Positions 1 through 11,900 of a stretch of 64,000 bases of DNA are shown piece by piece. The stretch's first letter is position 1. Every line of letters starts with the position of its first letter. The translations under genes and the position numbers were made by a program. Source of the DNA: Lota lota (taxonomy: Eukaryota > Chordata > Actinopteri > Gadiformes > Lotidae); the NCBI GenBank assembly GCA_026745465.1, contig JACYXH010000473.1, positions 6,031,691 through 6,095,690 of the forward strand. Reading direction: 5' to 3'. The notes under the pieces were generated by a model, which was not told the origin of the DNA, made no database searches, and saw nothing but the letters and a program-made list of their open reading frames with translations.

Positions 1-351
1 TGCGTCTTTTTATCTCTCATGGATGGGCACTCGCGTCTTGTGTCCTGCGAGTCCTTTTTCACGCGATTGGGGTGGATCCACATCAAAACAACGTAGACTA
101 GACATGGCATTTTTTCACCAATTAATTTAAAGCTTTGAGCTGTGGGGTATGTTTTTATTTCTACAGCTCTGCCATAGTCTGTATTTGCCCCACTCTAGCA
201 GCATTATGTCGGCCACGCTAGCCAAAAGCTGTGTTCGTAGGGTTGTGGGGTTCAGCATGAGGCCTCTCCAGATCCCAATTAGCAGAGTTAACCGGTGCAC
301 TGGTGTTAAGTGAAAACCAAGTGAAGCCAATGCTTGACCGCCCGCTGACAA

Positions 352-354
<3 letters not shown>
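1..354. other. Unique DNA, no feature recognised
   Basis: No splice-flanked exon, RNA gene or repeat is recognised. A 74-codon minus-strand open frame lies here but has no recognisable motif and is best treated as chance. Confidence 0.5.

Positions 355-440
<86 letters not shown>
355..440 (+). repeat. (GT)43 microsatellite
   Basis: An uninterrupted GT run of 86 bp. Open frames across it (poly Cys-Val, poly His-Thr) are artefacts of the repeat. Confidence 0.98.
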
Positions 441-443
<3 letters not shown>

Positions 444-1261
444 AGTAGTATGCGTAGTTATAAAACCATGATAACTAAAGTACATATTCAAGTCACTAGA
501 TCTATGCTGCATGTTCCTCTTTCTCTCAGACCCTGTGGAGTGGGGTGGATAGATTATGCTGTTAATCTACTGTCACTCATTATCATAGCTTAGCATAGTG
601 TAGCCGTGGTTAGCCCTTAGTACGGTAAGGGGAAGTACAGAGTGACATGCCGTTCTTAAGTACGAGTCCACATGTTTAACGGACGCTCTACCCGAAGAAT
701 TCCCTAATGGTATATTTCTTCTCCGAACAAGCTGTTCATGCATCACTACTGAAGTCGGTTGGGACCGCTGCCCCCAAAACAACGGTGTAAATCATTCAAA
801 ACGGGCGGTTTGACGGCGTGTGAATTAATGTGCCTGCTGGAATATCTCCCGTGAGCGGAAATCGCATCGCTTAAATCAACCAAGCTAGTTATGTCTGCCA
901 ATCATGGCCGTTCGCTCTGTACGGGCCGACCGATTTGTCAAGTTCACACCGTGGTGTCAGGTTATTGAATTTTATTTTTTAAGCTCTTACACCATGGTTG
1001 AGAATAGATCTTGTATCTGTGTTCTAATACAGTCCTCCGTCTGAAGGAAGTCCACAAATGTATCACCAACAAACACTGCTAAGTGACAGGCCTTAAACTG
1101 TATATTGTTTATCTTTCCCTGTTTTCTGGTCACACATATCGTCAGTGTAGCACAAACAGGTAAACCTGTCGACGTAACACTTTTATTGAAGTCTAACACA
1201 CGTAAAAACTACACAGAGTCGTCCAAGTCTTGATCAAAGATTGCGACAGGTAGACTTTGGA
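441..1261. other. Unique DNA, no feature recognised
   Basis: Mixed-composition DNA without a recognisable gene, exon or repeat. Open frames are under 75 codons and have no family motif. Confidence 0.5.
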
Positions 1262-1322
1262 AATTGGGGATCAAACCCAGCACCTTTTCTGTGACATTTC
1301 AAACACCACTAGACTATCCCCC
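1262..1322 (-). mobile_element. tRNA-derived SINE head, fragment
   Basis: Read on the minus strand this contains a pol III B-box-like stretch (GGGTTTGATCCCC) preceded by GATAGTCTAGTGGTGTTTG, the head of a tRNA-derived SINE. The same head occurs at 24.2, 28.0, 38.3 and 58.6 kb. Only the head is clear here; the SINE body is missing or too diverged to follow. Confidence 0.55.
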
Positions 1323-2425
1323 CAAATTCACCCACATAGGCCTTGGTGTTGTTTAACGTCAACCATTATGGGGTTTTAGTCTCGTAGTTATATTTTATGC
1401 GGTTGCTTTGCAGCAGACAGAAGACAGATAGGCCTTAAATCCCTGACACTGTTTGGACTCAAACAATTGATTAGCCGATAAGTGACTTGGACTGATATCA
1501 GTTGAAAAGTGAAATCTCAGAGCCAAACATTAGCCAGTAGCGATGTCTTGCGGAGGCTTTGAAGAAGTGTGCCGAGTAGAATAGCAAAAAACGAAAGTAT
1601 TGTTGACGCTGACCTTGATGACTCACGTATAAATTTTTTCCATCGTTCTGCTAATTTGCGTAAAGACAAGCAGACCCAGCAAGCCAAATCCTTTTATCGC
1701 TGAGTTCCCTTTCTAGCCTTTTATCCTTCTCTCTCTTTTGATCCCAGAAACTAATTTCATCTCAACCTCTTCCGGACTTGGTGACATTGAAAGGTGCTCA
1801 GGAGGGTTCTTGAGTTTCGTTTCATTTAGTTGAGTGTGACTGCAGCGAATATGGCTGAACGTGTCGTCTTTCCCAGAGAAAAAGCATCTAATGAAAGACT
1901 TGAACGGTGGATATGAATCTAACTTGACATGTTACACGTTCTTCTATCGATGTCCTTATAAGATGATGTCATGGCCTACTGTGGATAAAAAAAACGTAGT
2001 TTGGGTTGCAAATGTAAATAATTTGATTCAATGCTATACTTTTCTTTGGACCTGGTGTATTGAAATTATATCTCAATCGCTAGCAAAGTAAAAATCTGTT
2101 CTTCACATTCAATGATGATACATTTAGTAAGCGCCACGCAGAACGCCACAAACAGAACCCTTCATACACTTTGAATTTGCATGGCAAACACTCACTTTAC
2201 CCTTCCCCACAAATTAAAGAAGACAGCAAAGCAAGGGCTGTTTTGTCACACTGAGGACCTGAGGGAGAGCAGCTATCCATCATGTCTGTCATCTCCACCT
2301 ATAGGACCACACTTCGCCCGGAATAGACCTCGCCTTCCCCCTCCTGCTTATCAGATGTTGCTTCTGATGACCTCCTCCTCCCCTTCCTTTATCCAAGGAC
2401 GAGCTCAGGCGTGATTTCTCTCCCC
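1323..2425. other. Unique DNA, no feature recognised
   Basis: No gene or repeat recognised. Short open frames (76 and 77 codons) have no recognisable motif. Confidence 0.5.
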
Positions 2426-2426
2426 C

Positions 2427-2456
2427 CCCACACACACATACACACACACACACCCC
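2427..2456 (+). repeat. Short C/CA-rich simple repeat
   Basis: A C run passing into interrupted CA dinucleotides. Confidence 0.85.
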
Positions 2457-2607
2457 TGCCGAGGTCTTTAGTCCAGCAGACGTTCCTACATCAAGGAACG
2501 GTGGGAAACCGTCACAGATCTCTGGTGACCCCCGCCCACCCAGGCCTCCATCTGTCTCCCTGACCCCGCGTTCTTCCCGAGACGCCAAAGGGCCAGGAAC
2601 CCCTCTT

Positions 2608-2653
2608 GGGGGGTGGGGGGGGGGAGAGTCGTCTGAAGGCCCTCAGACGACTC
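2608..2653. other. G-run followed by perfect 11-bp hairpin
   Basis: G-rich DNA (2608-2624, one T interruption) is followed by an inverted repeat with arms GAGTCGTCTGA (2626-2636) and TCAGACGACTC (2643-2653) around a 6-nt loop. The arms are perfectly complementary. No function is claimed; a G-quadruplex beside a cruciform is possible. Confidence 0.6.
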
Positions 2654-2659
2654 CTCCCC

Positions 2660-5149
2660 GAGCCTTACCCTTCAAAAGACCCAAGAAGGTGTAAATAGTG
2701 AATCACAGAGCGACATGGCAGATGTGGCTGAGATGTCTGAACTCGGTTTATCTCACATATTATTAATGTTTTCCTTATGGTGCTTTGGGCCAATAGGTTA
2801 CTAGTCATTACCCAGCGAGGATACTTCCATTATCTTCCTGACAAAGAAACTGTGTACTTTTCTCTCTGGTCGTCTACATCGTACATAGAAGTCTTCACAT
2901 GTGATCACTGTGTCTTATTTCTGGATTTTTCTGAAATTCCTAAAGCTATTCCAGAGATTCCATACATACAGTGCTAACCTCTAATCTGTCCAATTGTTTC
3001 TTAGAAACGTTTTAGATCAACATTTGGCTTTTTTGGCAGCTACTCTCCTTTCATTGTATACTTTGATTGCTCTCAGAGCTTTGTCGCTTCGGTTAAAAGC
3101 AACATACATTTACTAAATGTAAATATAGATTAATTTGGCGGTCACATACTGTCCCTTAAAAATGTCTTTACAGTGTTCTGCCTCAGAGCCAAATGCTTTC
3201 AACTACATTTGTCTTTTTTTGTCTGTTTAGTGTGTCGTCAGTGGCAACAAGAACACGATAATAGTTCATTGTGTGATGTAATGTGGCGACGTGTGCTGTA
3301 GACTTGGCGATCTGGTATCGGGTCTTCGTGTCGTGCAGTGACAGGAAGGTTACATTTTACGACCGGGCAAAAAAACGAAAAACTGACCACCAGTCAATCT
3401 TCCTGCCAGTTAGCGAGTAAATCAAATTATGTCATTCTTAATGCACCCTAATATATAAATGGGGTAACTTCCTGCCTTGGAGGGTCCGGGCCTTTTCAGT
3501 ATATTTTCTTTTTTTCTCGGTACCTTTTTACACTGTGACTTAATGCTGTGCGGTAATCTAATTCAGATTTGGCTTGTGACCAGGCCACGTTAACTCCTGT
3601 CCTGTGTTTACCTTGAGTGTTGTTTTAAGGCCAGAGGCATCACTTAACTACTTGGGCAAATAAAAAAGGACAAGCTTCTTTAGACAAATGCTATTTAGTA
3701 CTGCTATTTCGTTTTCAATCCCGGACAATGAAACTCATCTCATAGGTAATTAACAGAACAAGTCTGAGTTTGTTAACCTCTTCGTCGCGAGGCCTCTGGC
3801 TCAGGTCTTTTGCCAAAAATAACATAACGTACTGCGAAAAGAGTATAACTTTACAACTACAAGGGCTAAACATGCATTCCTGGTAGTAAATGAAAGATAA
3901 CACCTCTGAGATTGTTGTGAAAGTGAATTAATCACTGTAGACGCTACTGGGTCAGAGTGGATGAAGCTTGAACACAGCATAAATGGAAGTTAAATGTCTG
4001 CCTTAAATATATAATGTTTTAGAGTGACTACCACCTAGTGCATTATCAACTGGCAGCCCTATAGCACATAGCACAACATCTGATGAGTACCTGGGTCAAT
4101 ATTTGATGCCAATAAAGTGAAGTAGAGCAAAGACTTTAGGAGAGGTAGGTTTGACGAAGTCTCCAAATACTAACAATAAAATCCAATGCAAACCAATGCA
4201 AAATAGTTTCTCTGGATGAAGAGGTTAAAGTACCTCTATTTTACCACCAAGTGTGATGTTGATAAGCCATTTCAAATCTACCTGTTTGAGCCATCACAAG
4301 TGCGAGTTTCGACCCAAATGCATGATGGGTTGTTCAGCTGTGCTACCAAATATTTATATTTGGTCTGCGTAAATGTACACATCTGTTACATGCCAAGGTA
4401 AAAATAAATACCTTAATAATGATGAAGCTTAAACCAGAGAGTTGTCTATTAGTGAATGTAATCCGACGGCAATCTGGAAACATGCAACATGCATTTGGTA
4501 GCAACATGCAATAATCACCATTATAATTTGAATTAAGTGTACCATGTGGCCATTAGAGAGGAGTACGGTATACTGGGACACGTCATATACAAAATCGAAG
4601 AGAAATCGACCATGAGATGCTCGCCACACAACGGATCTCCTGATCTGATAAAGATCCGATAAACTGGGATTCAAATTGTATAAATTACCCATGCTAAATA
4701 ATAAATAGCACCAAGCCTAGTTTTGCAATCCTTCCTTCCAATGCCCAGCTCTCTCCTCGCCATATATCGGCCGGCTGCTATTATTGGACTGTTTTGCGAG
4801 TTTGCTGTGGGGCTTTTCGGCTTTTGTTTGCCAGAAACCAACCATTCATTTCTTGGCGGCATTAATGCTGAGATGTAATAACGCTTGGATCAATAGAGAA
4901 GAACGTATTGAAAAGTTAAGACACGCCCTAGTGCGACATCACACCATGGGTACGGCGGTGTGGGCGATCCGGCCCTATTGAATGACGTTTTTATTCTCAC
5001 AGCTTTGATGAATGTTCCGTTTGCTTTCTTTATACGATAATAAAAAAACTACAACGGTAGGAAAAAGTTATTGTCGTATAGCTTTTATAGTTTGATGAAA
5101 ACACCTTTTTTTAATGGTGGTTGTGATAACAAAACATCTTGATGGGAAT

Positions 5150-5150
<1 letters not shown>
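2660..5150. other. Mostly unique DNA without recognised genes
   Basis: A 2.5-kb AT-leaning stretch. Apart from the short retroelement tail at 3062-3126, no exon, RNA gene or structured repeat is recognised. Minus-strand open frames of 62-87 codons are probably chance. Confidence 0.45.
3062..3126 (+). mobile_element. Degenerate retroelement 3' tail
   Basis: Contains a worn version of the teleost retroelement tail GTCGCTT..GGATAAAAGC..CTAAATGTAAAT, seen in better shape at 23130-23185. Only the terminal 60 bp or so is recognisable. Confidence 0.3.

Positions 5151-5151
<1 letters not shown>

Positions 5152-5198
<47 letters not shown>
5152..5198 (+). repeat. (CA)23 microsatellite
   Basis: Uninterrupted CA run, one of only four long tracts in CA rather than GT orientation on this strand. 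Confidence 0.97.
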
Positions 5199-5200
<2 letters not shown>

Positions 5201-5421
5201 ACAACCAACATGTACATTGTGATACAGCACTGAACACGCGTGAGAAGGCATGAATGGAAATTATTTTCGTATTTTCGTCTGCTGTCTAGTCCGCCTAGAC
5301 TGTTCACTTCAGGTGCAAGCTTACCGTGTTCCCAGCTGCATGCACATTGTTTTATGGCTTGTGTGCACATCCACTGAACCCCCCCCCTCCCCACCCCATG
5401 CACTTGTCAATGCCTTGTTTA

Positions 5422-5424
<3 letters not shown>

Positions 5425-5501
<77 letters not shown>
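5425..5501 (+). repeat. (GT)38 microsatellite
   Basis: Uninterrupted GT run of 77 bp. Confidence 0.98.
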
Positions 5502-5502
<1 letters not shown>

Positions 5503-5643
5503 CAGCGAGAGAAAGTTCAATGTTTTATCCAGTTAAGTGGTTCACTGCTCAGACCGCACACTGCACTGCACCTTTCCCTCCTGGTGAACCCCGGTCTGTT
5601 CCTTTGTGTCCTCGTGTGTCTGTTTGGTATCTTAACAATGCTG

Positions 5644-5644
<1 letters not shown>

Positions 5645-5686
<42 letters not shown>

Positions 5687-5690
5687 TGAG
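5645..5690 (+). repeat. (TG)n(AG)n compound microsatellite
   Basis: About 16 TG units pass directly into AG units. Interrupted TG and CA units continue to about 5874. Confidence 0.9.
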
Positions 5691-5879
5691 AGCTTAATTT
5701 TGTGTGTATACCTTTTTGTGTGAGTGTCAGTGTGTGCATGTGTTTTTTACCCCCCCGGTTTATTCCTGTGTGTGTGTGATGGAGGGAATGACAGTTGAGT
5801 ACAGTGAGTGAAGCACTGTAGACTTTAAAGATGTAAACATGGTGGATGTAGGTCAACACACACACACACACACACCGTA

Positions 5880-6685
5880 AAAATGTAACTAGGGGCCAGT
5901 AAACAGCCAGAGAGAGCAGGGAGCAGAAATCCCTATCCAGGTGACGCCACAAAGCACAGGCTTTGAAGACACCCAGCACTCCTGGTGGTCTGCCCTACTG
6001 CTGTGCCCACCCTTGAGAACACCTTTGACATGGTTGTTACATAACACGCATAAGTAACTTACTATACAGATCTGGTTGGTGCTAAGTATGTAATAGGGCC
6101 TCAATACCGCTCCCCTGTGTGGATGCTATAGCTATACTGCTCGCTGACAACAGCGGTTGATATGTGCTAACTTGGGGGAAGCAATGTGGTGTTATTAGGG
6201 ATGGGACGGCCCACTTGGCTCATCAAATGGACAGGACATATTCTGTACAGAGCTGAACCTGGGAATAATCCACCCATGGGAACCCTGTATTAAACTAGAA
6301 ACAACCCCTCTTTGTGTGTTTCAGAAGTGGCGGTGGAAGCCCATTTTTGTGTATTAATCCATTTTGGGCCATTGTCATTCAAATGGCATCTTTAGTAGAA
6401 TCTATTGAGGGAGTAAATACAGTATAGAGACATACAGTAAGCTTAGCTCATGACATTAGCCTAAATACAACAACCAGGGTATCGAGTGCTTGTGCTTTTG
6501 AGACGTAGGTACATGTTTTTGATACTTACAACAGTTTATATTAATCGTTTGGTTCAATTATTTGAGATTACAATGACTAATGTTGCTAATGCTAGCATTG
6601 TCGAGCTGCCGCAGCTGCAAAGCCAAATCATTTAGGCTATTGCAAATCAAGGAACGTCAGGATGATTTTTCTACACCCACCAAAA
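5880..6685. other. Unique DNA, no feature recognised
   Basis: No gene, exon or repeat is recognised. Confidence 0.45.
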
Positions 6686-6689
6686 ACAC

Positions 6690-6775
6690 TGTAATGAGCA
6701 TGGTAAGTGGCAGAATAGTCTCTCTCTGAGCAAAATGCCCTCACCCCTACCTGCTCATTAATGACTTAAATGCCG
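6690..6775 (+). mobile_element. SINE body fragment
   Basis: The order GGCAGAATAG, then GAGCAAAATGCCCT, then CTACCTGCTCATTAATGAC matches the head and body of the SINE seen at 38150-38325 in the other orientation. The B box is lost. Confidence 0.4.
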
Positions 6776-7059
6776 GTAAATGTATTCCTCTGGCAGCCTG
6801 TTTAACGACCCCTGCAGGTTGGATTTCAATCGGAAGTAGAAGGAACCGTCCCCCAACGCCACGAGCTAGTCAGGCAGGCGTAGATGACTGAAGGAACAGT
6901 GTTGGTGGTTCCATAAGAGGCCTTGCTCAGGGGAACTCCAGCAGCAAAACCCGATGGACGTTTGTCCTTTTCTCTGTGACATAACCAGGGCACGTTATTC
7001 CTACTGTGTGGGCGGCTTCTCTTCTTTGTTGGTGTCCTGCTGCTTAATTGATGTAATTC

Positions 7060-7180
<121 letters not shown>

Positions 7181-7394
7181 GTGAGTGGGCAGGCTTCAGT
7201 GAGTGCATAGATGTGTGTGTACGTGCATCTGTCCCTGTGAACCTCCAAGTGTGTCCACTCTGCCCTCTGTAATTGTGTGTGAATTTGCATGTCGCTACAA
7301 GTTTCGTGTGTGTATATGTGTGTGGATCCCCCTCCCCCTTCCTCCTGTGTGTGTCTCTCCGTGTTAAAGGTCTACTGTGATCGCTTTAATCCCC

Positions 7395-7560
7395 CTCCTC
7401 TTCATCTCCTAACAGCCGGGGTCGCGACCCCTCCTCACCTCCCCTCTGATCTCCACTCCTTCGCTCGTTAACGGGTGGCTCAGAAGTCCTCAATTAAGAG
7501 GTGACGAGGTGACCAATGAGACAGGGTCAATTAAAGGGTGGGGAAGATAACGAGGAAAGG
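7395..7560. other. Candidate conserved non-coding block
   Basis: Non-repetitive, mixed-composition DNA with two homeodomain-core-like sites (CAATTAAG near 7490 and TCAATTAAAG near 7528) 35-40 bp apart and no long open frame. It resembles vertebrate conserved non-coding elements in texture only; conservation was not tested. Confidence 0.15.
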
Positions 7561-7660
7561 TGTGAGGAAGACAGGGGAGGTGTCGTTTCACACACAAGCC
7601 ACGCGGAGGGGTGAACTGGAGGACAGTTTAAGTCACACATTTCTGTCAAAGTTTGCTTGA

Positions 7661-7661
<1 letters not shown>

Positions 7662-7696
<35 letters not shown>
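7662..7696 (+). repeat. (AC)17 microsatellite
   Basis: Uninterrupted AC run. Confidence 0.95.
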
Positions 7697-7698
<2 letters not shown>

Positions 7699-7699
7699 A

Positions 7700-8166
7700 T
7701 CTGGCTCAATAGTAAAAAATACAGCAAAACTCTTAAATTAAAGTGTGAACAAAATAGTGACTTAAAACTCTACAGACGATGACAGTTAAACTCAACTCTA
7801 TTAAAACACTAAGAGCTAAGAAATCTAAGAGCACACACACAGATGCTTAAAATACTCTTAATACTAATTAGACACAGGGTCCTGTGACCAAGAATGTAGC
7901 ACTAATGCCAACTTTGAAAAATAAGTCTTTAAAATAATATGTCAACGTATTATTTTTAAATGAACTGTATTAAATGCCACTAGAGTCTGTCGTGTGTGTG
8001 TGTGTGTCCTTGCTGATCCACTACAGTACAACACCTGGCACTGGCCCACGCTCAAACGTCACCCTGGCAGCTATTGTCATGAGAACGGTGAGACGGCGAC
8101 CACAAAAAGTATAAGGCGGACATTCGGCAATCATATATATGAGTGGTGGTATGTGGGCGCAAATGT
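7700..8166. other. AT-rich DNA, no feature recognised
   Basis: Apart from a short TG run near 7992, nothing is recognised. AACTCTA-type short motifs recur between 7740 and 7810 and could be part of an unrecognised MITE. Confidence 0.4.
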
Positions 8167-8740
8167 AAGGCTTCGTTCACAAAGCAAGCCTTAATTCTAC
8201 AATTCGGACTATTGCTCGGATCAGCTTTTTCTGTTTGGCTGTTGACATTCTTTTTTAAATGTCGCCAGTATCAGATTTCGGTGTGAACTTGTACAGTTCG
8301 AACTGCATGCACAAAATAACAACAACAAAGACTTGAAATGCAGCATGCACAGAGGCCACTGAAGTCAGCGTTCACGGTTTCATTTATAAGTTGATGAGCA
8401 GTAGTGTTGACATTTTCACACTGATGGATGTTCTTTTTTTTATCAAACAACTGATCCTTGCCCTTTCTAAAGCGGTTCAATTTGTTCAAACAAATGTGTT
8501 ATTTTAATAACGCGTAAATCAAAAACCACCGTATCATGTAGGACCGCTGCGTAGTTAGAGTTAGTGGCTTTCGGGTTCATCCGACTCATCGGCCCGAGTC
8601 AGACTCGGTTACAGCGGAGCTTCAATGTAGCCTCAACGTTTCCGAAGACACACGGCTTCCACAGCACGAGAGAAGCCTACAAACATGGTGGTTTGAACAT
8701 TGTGCAGAGTTGTGATGAAATTGCACAAATGGATGTAGAG

Positions 8741-10494
8741 CAGGGGTCGGCAACCTTTACTATCAAAAGAGCCATTTTTGCCCCCTCTTCCACTAAAGAA
8801 AAATAGTCTGGAGCCGCAAAACATAACACAGCTTATAAACTTTTACAACTTGTACTTTCTTTTACAGAATACAACAAACAGAAGTGCAGTGTGCATGTGT
8901 AGGCCTACTTTGAAATAAATTAATCACTGAACTATGCAGGCCTTTTTGAGTCCTTCCCATATTTGTGTAAAATTTAAATAAAACGTATCCCACTTTAAAA
9001 TAAATAAAAATATAGTTGCAGCTTAGCAGGTTTTAAAAAAGTAAACATAAAAATAGGAACGTTTTTTGACAAGTCCATTTCAGTGTGCTCTCATCCTCTT
9101 CGGGTTTCTTTCTTGGCCAGCAATCAACTGAAGCACCTGAACATACAATTAAAAAAAAAAACTACATCAGCTCCGGGTCTGAAATAAATGTTGTTGTTTT
9201 TTTTTTTTCTGAAAAAGAATAGCCTATTAAATGCTAGTGTTCTTACCTGTTAAATGTGACCTCTGTTTCTGAAGCTCGATGCTGATCTTCCCTATGCCGG
9301 GGCTGTAAGATGGGACTTTGATCTTCACACAGGACTGTAGGCTCTCATTTTGTGAGGCGGGAGCGATATTTGGACTTTATGAAGTTCATGCTCGAGAAGA
9401 CTTGCTCGCATAAGTATGTTGAGCCAAAGATGGACAGGACTCCAAAACGCATACTTTTTCATGTTCATATACGTGTCGGGAATGGCACTCCCATGTTTCA
9501 AAAACAAGTTTGTCGGGTTTGGGGAGGTTTTCAATATCATTCCATTTGTGCTCTGCAGCGAGAGGGGCCTTCTGACGGGCGACTTCTTCGAGATCCGCTG
9601 TCAGGCTTCTGAACGTGGACACCCATACGTCTTTATCCGCTATGTAGGGCCGGTTCAAGTTCAAGATCGGGCTGACTCATCCCTGTAAATGTGGATATGT
9701 TCAGCAGGGATGGGTCGATGTCCAGAGGTGTGACAGGGAAGGACCGAGTGTTTTTTCTTTTCCCTTTCTGAACTCGCTGAATCTTTCTCCAAATGCAGCT
9801 TGCATTGCCATAATTGCACGGTGTAAATAATCACAATTGATGTGATTGTTCTCTTTGAACTCTCTCAGGGAGGGGAAGTGAGAGAGCGTACCTCTCTGTA
9901 CATCTCTGGCTAACACTGTCATCTTGCGCTCAAACGCCACAACATCCTCCAGCAACTGCCGGGCCGTGCTTCCCTTTCCCTGGAGATTTTTTATTCAGCG
10001 TGTTTAAGTGACTTGTCATATCCACCACGAAATAAAACTTTTCCAGCCAATTGAGGTCTCCCAGTTCGGGATAGCTGAGGCATTTCTTAAATTTTCTGAA
10101 TTCGGAGAATAGATGGTCTGATATTTTTATGAACGATTCTTTCATGTATTCTCCGTCTGCAAATGGCCTCCCCCTCCTTACAATCTCATGAGCTGCCACA
10201 AAACTAGCAGCTGTAGTTGAATTTGGAGAGTTGATCCACTTCTTAAAAGTATGTTTGCTCTGCTCAACTTTCCGTAGTAGTTCCGAAATCGCTCTCTTTC
10301 GCCCATCTTCTGTTGGGTACTTTTCAGAAAATGCTGAGTGCTTGTTTTGAAAATGTCTTTCAACGTTACATTTTTTGTTGTTTGCTAATTTCTCGCCACA
10401 TATCAAGCACACAGGTAAGCCAGTGTCGTTGGCAGTGAAGGCAAAGTAATCTGTCCATGCAGAATTAAACTCTCTATTTTCTTGCCGACCCCTG
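8741..10494 (-). mobile_element. Internally deleted hAT (Charlie-like) transposon
   Basis: A 1754-bp element. The left terminal inverted repeat starts CAGGGGTCGGCAACC at 8741 and the right end, read on the minus strand, starts CAGGGGTCGGCAAG at 10494, giving 13 matching terminal bases. The flanking octamers ATGTAGAG (8733-8740) and ATCTGGAG (10495-10502) agree at six of eight positions, consistent with an aged 8-bp hAT target-site duplication. The interior on the minus strand encodes a broken BED-finger transposase. It lies inside an older element. It cannot mobilise itself, though its ends might still be recognised by a related transposase. Confidence 0.85.
9330..10483 (-). pseudogene. hAT transposase relic (GTF2IRD2/ZBED-like)
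   Basis: Reading down from 10483, the protein starts REFNSAWTDYFAF and shows a BED-type zinc finger: CLIC followed by RHFQNKH. It then runs through KKWINSPNSTTAASF and EYMKESFIKISDHLF. Near 10.1 kb it jumps to ELGDLNWLEKFYFVVDMTSH, which in this family lies far downstream, so the catalytic RNase H-like core is deleted (roughly 250 residues, judged from family organisation). A frameshift follows near 9.98 kb before MLEDVVAFERKMTVLARD. Further breaks precede DKDVWVSTFRSLTADLEEVA and LPKPDKLVFETW, and the C-terminal dimerisation region (IPDTYMNMKKYAF) is in yet another frame. With the core missing and several frameshifts the gene is dead. The upstream extension of the open frame beyond 10494 is host or older-element sequence, not transposase. 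Confidence 0.85.
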
Positions 10495-10693
10495 ATCTGG
10501 AGGGACGTAAAAGTTGCATAAATTCCAATATGACTGTGCAGACATCGTTGTGTTTTTGGTATTGCAAAAACAATCTGACCTGTATCAGATTTAGGACCAC
10601 ATATGAAAGTGGCCAAAATCGGAATAAAAAAGATCATATTCCGGATTTGGATTTGGGCCACTTTTGATTGCAGTGTGAGGCCTAGATCTGAAT

Positions 10694-10768
10694 GGGGGCA
10701 TGTAAAGGGCAGGGTGTTAACCTTCTCCATGCAAAAAAGGTACTGGGTTCGATCCCCAATGTCCACTA
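10694..10768 (+). mobile_element. tRNA-derived SINE head
   Basis: Carries AGGGTGTTAAC, then AAAAAGGTACTGGGTTCGATCCCC, split here as A-box side and B box (GGTTCGATCCC, an excellent pol III B-box match). The head matches the other SINE copies in the window; the body is not clear downstream. It abuts the right end of the composite element. Confidence 0.55.
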
Positions 10769-10769
10769 G

Positions 10770-11684
10770 CTATCTGTCAGTTGTTGAGTTTTTTACTATC
10801 TGTGAAGCTCATGATTTCACATGATTCAACTATTGAAAATACCGATTTGAAAAGGGTTGACAAATATTGGTCTTCGAATGATTCACAAAGCATGTGAACC
10901 AGTCAAAATCGGTTTCCCATTCATGGATGATAGCCTATGTCTTCATTCTGAAACCAGACTAGATATCTAATTCTCCCTTGCTTACAAAAAAGGTAGGAGA
11001 CGAGAAGGGGCAGATGTTTTTTAGGTAATTATTCATTATTATTTCATCATTTTGTACAGACGCGCTGCGTGGACCAAGCAATTTCCCCTGAGGGATGAAT
11101 AAAGCAGCTATATCTAGTTATAATATGAACCATTGAACAAATAAACAATATTTTATGAACGTACGTTTTACTCCATTTACTTTAACATTTTTAATAAACG
11201 ATGGTGACGGCACAACCGGATTGTAGATGAAACAGTTGGCTTGGTAGAACTACATTACAGACCTACAAAAAAGTTATATAGCAAATACTGTGCTTCACAG
11301 CGCATGGAGTAATGTTACCCAGGTTCTCTGGGTACTGTGAACTCATTGGTTGTATTTTACACTTTTACACCAAGGAGTTCACCCCTTCATTTCTCTGGTG
11401 CTCTTGGGACATTTTCTCTTGTGCACACTGAACTGTTCCGACACAAAAACAAAAAGGATAAAGTAATTTGCAATCATTCACAATTCAAGTTTTTAAATTT
11501 GCAGAGTGTATCACATGGCAACTCTCAGATCGCTTAACCTTGCCCAAAATGAAACGACCCCCTTGCTGTGCCTTGTGGCAGTTACTTATTCATTTTTGTC
11601 GCTTCATCTTTGAGATTTTTCATGTGATTTCCCTAGGAAATCGTCGTGGAAACCAAGGGCGGGTGATTCTTGTGCTTTCAACTG
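10770..11684. other. Unique DNA, no feature recognised
   Basis: AT-leaning DNA without a recognised gene or repeat. The 66- and 88-codon plus-strand open frames have no motif. Confidence 0.45.
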
Positions 11685-11900
11685 AGACAAGGAGGCATGG
11701 AGACATGCAGACAATGAGACAGGGAGACGGGTAGATAGGGAGAGTAGGAGGCAAGGAGACAGAGAAACAGGGAGACAAGGAGACAGTGAGAGTAGAAAAA
11801 GAAAAGACAAGCAGACGATGAGACAAGCAGACAGGGGGAAAGGGAGTGAGGGAGACAAGGGAACAAGGAGGCAGGTAGATCGAGACAGGGAAAGATGGAG
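11685..11900 (+). repeat. Degenerate purine-rich GGAGACA minisatellite
   Basis: Imperfect repeats of GAGACAAGGAGACAGGG and relatives, about 8-11 bp per unit. On the minus strand all three frames stay open as Ser/Leu/Pro/Cys-rich peptides, an effect of the repeat rather than a gene. Confidence 0.8.

Larger units (their letters stand above)
8168..10684. mobile_element. Older non-autonomous DNA element split by hAT
   Basis: The left piece (8168-8740) begins AGGCTTCGTTCACAAAGCA and contains ATCAGATTTCGGTGTGAAC near 8272. The right piece (10495-10684) contains CCTGTATCAGATTT and ends GCCACTTTTGATTGCAGTG then TGAGGCCT. The ends are roughly inverted (AGGCTTCGTTCAC against AGGCCTCACAC), as in teleost elements flanked by 'ggctacgttcacactgca'-type ends. 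The hAT at 8741-10494 sits between the pieces; removing it leaves about 0.76 kb. The family name is not assigned and no target-site duplication is evident. Confidence 0.4.

Noticed and set aside
9352..9688. Plus-strand open frames of 86-90 codons
   Set aside because: They are the antisense of the hAT transposase C-terminal region.
9930..10766. Intact 278-residue protein-coding gene on the minus strand
   Set aside because: It is a chimera: the first part lies outside the hAT end at 10494, the middle is a BED finger joined across a deletion, and the end is frameshifted.
10694..10768. Functional tRNA gene, suggested by the perfect B box
   Set aside because: No cloverleaf can be drawn; the text matches a SINE head.
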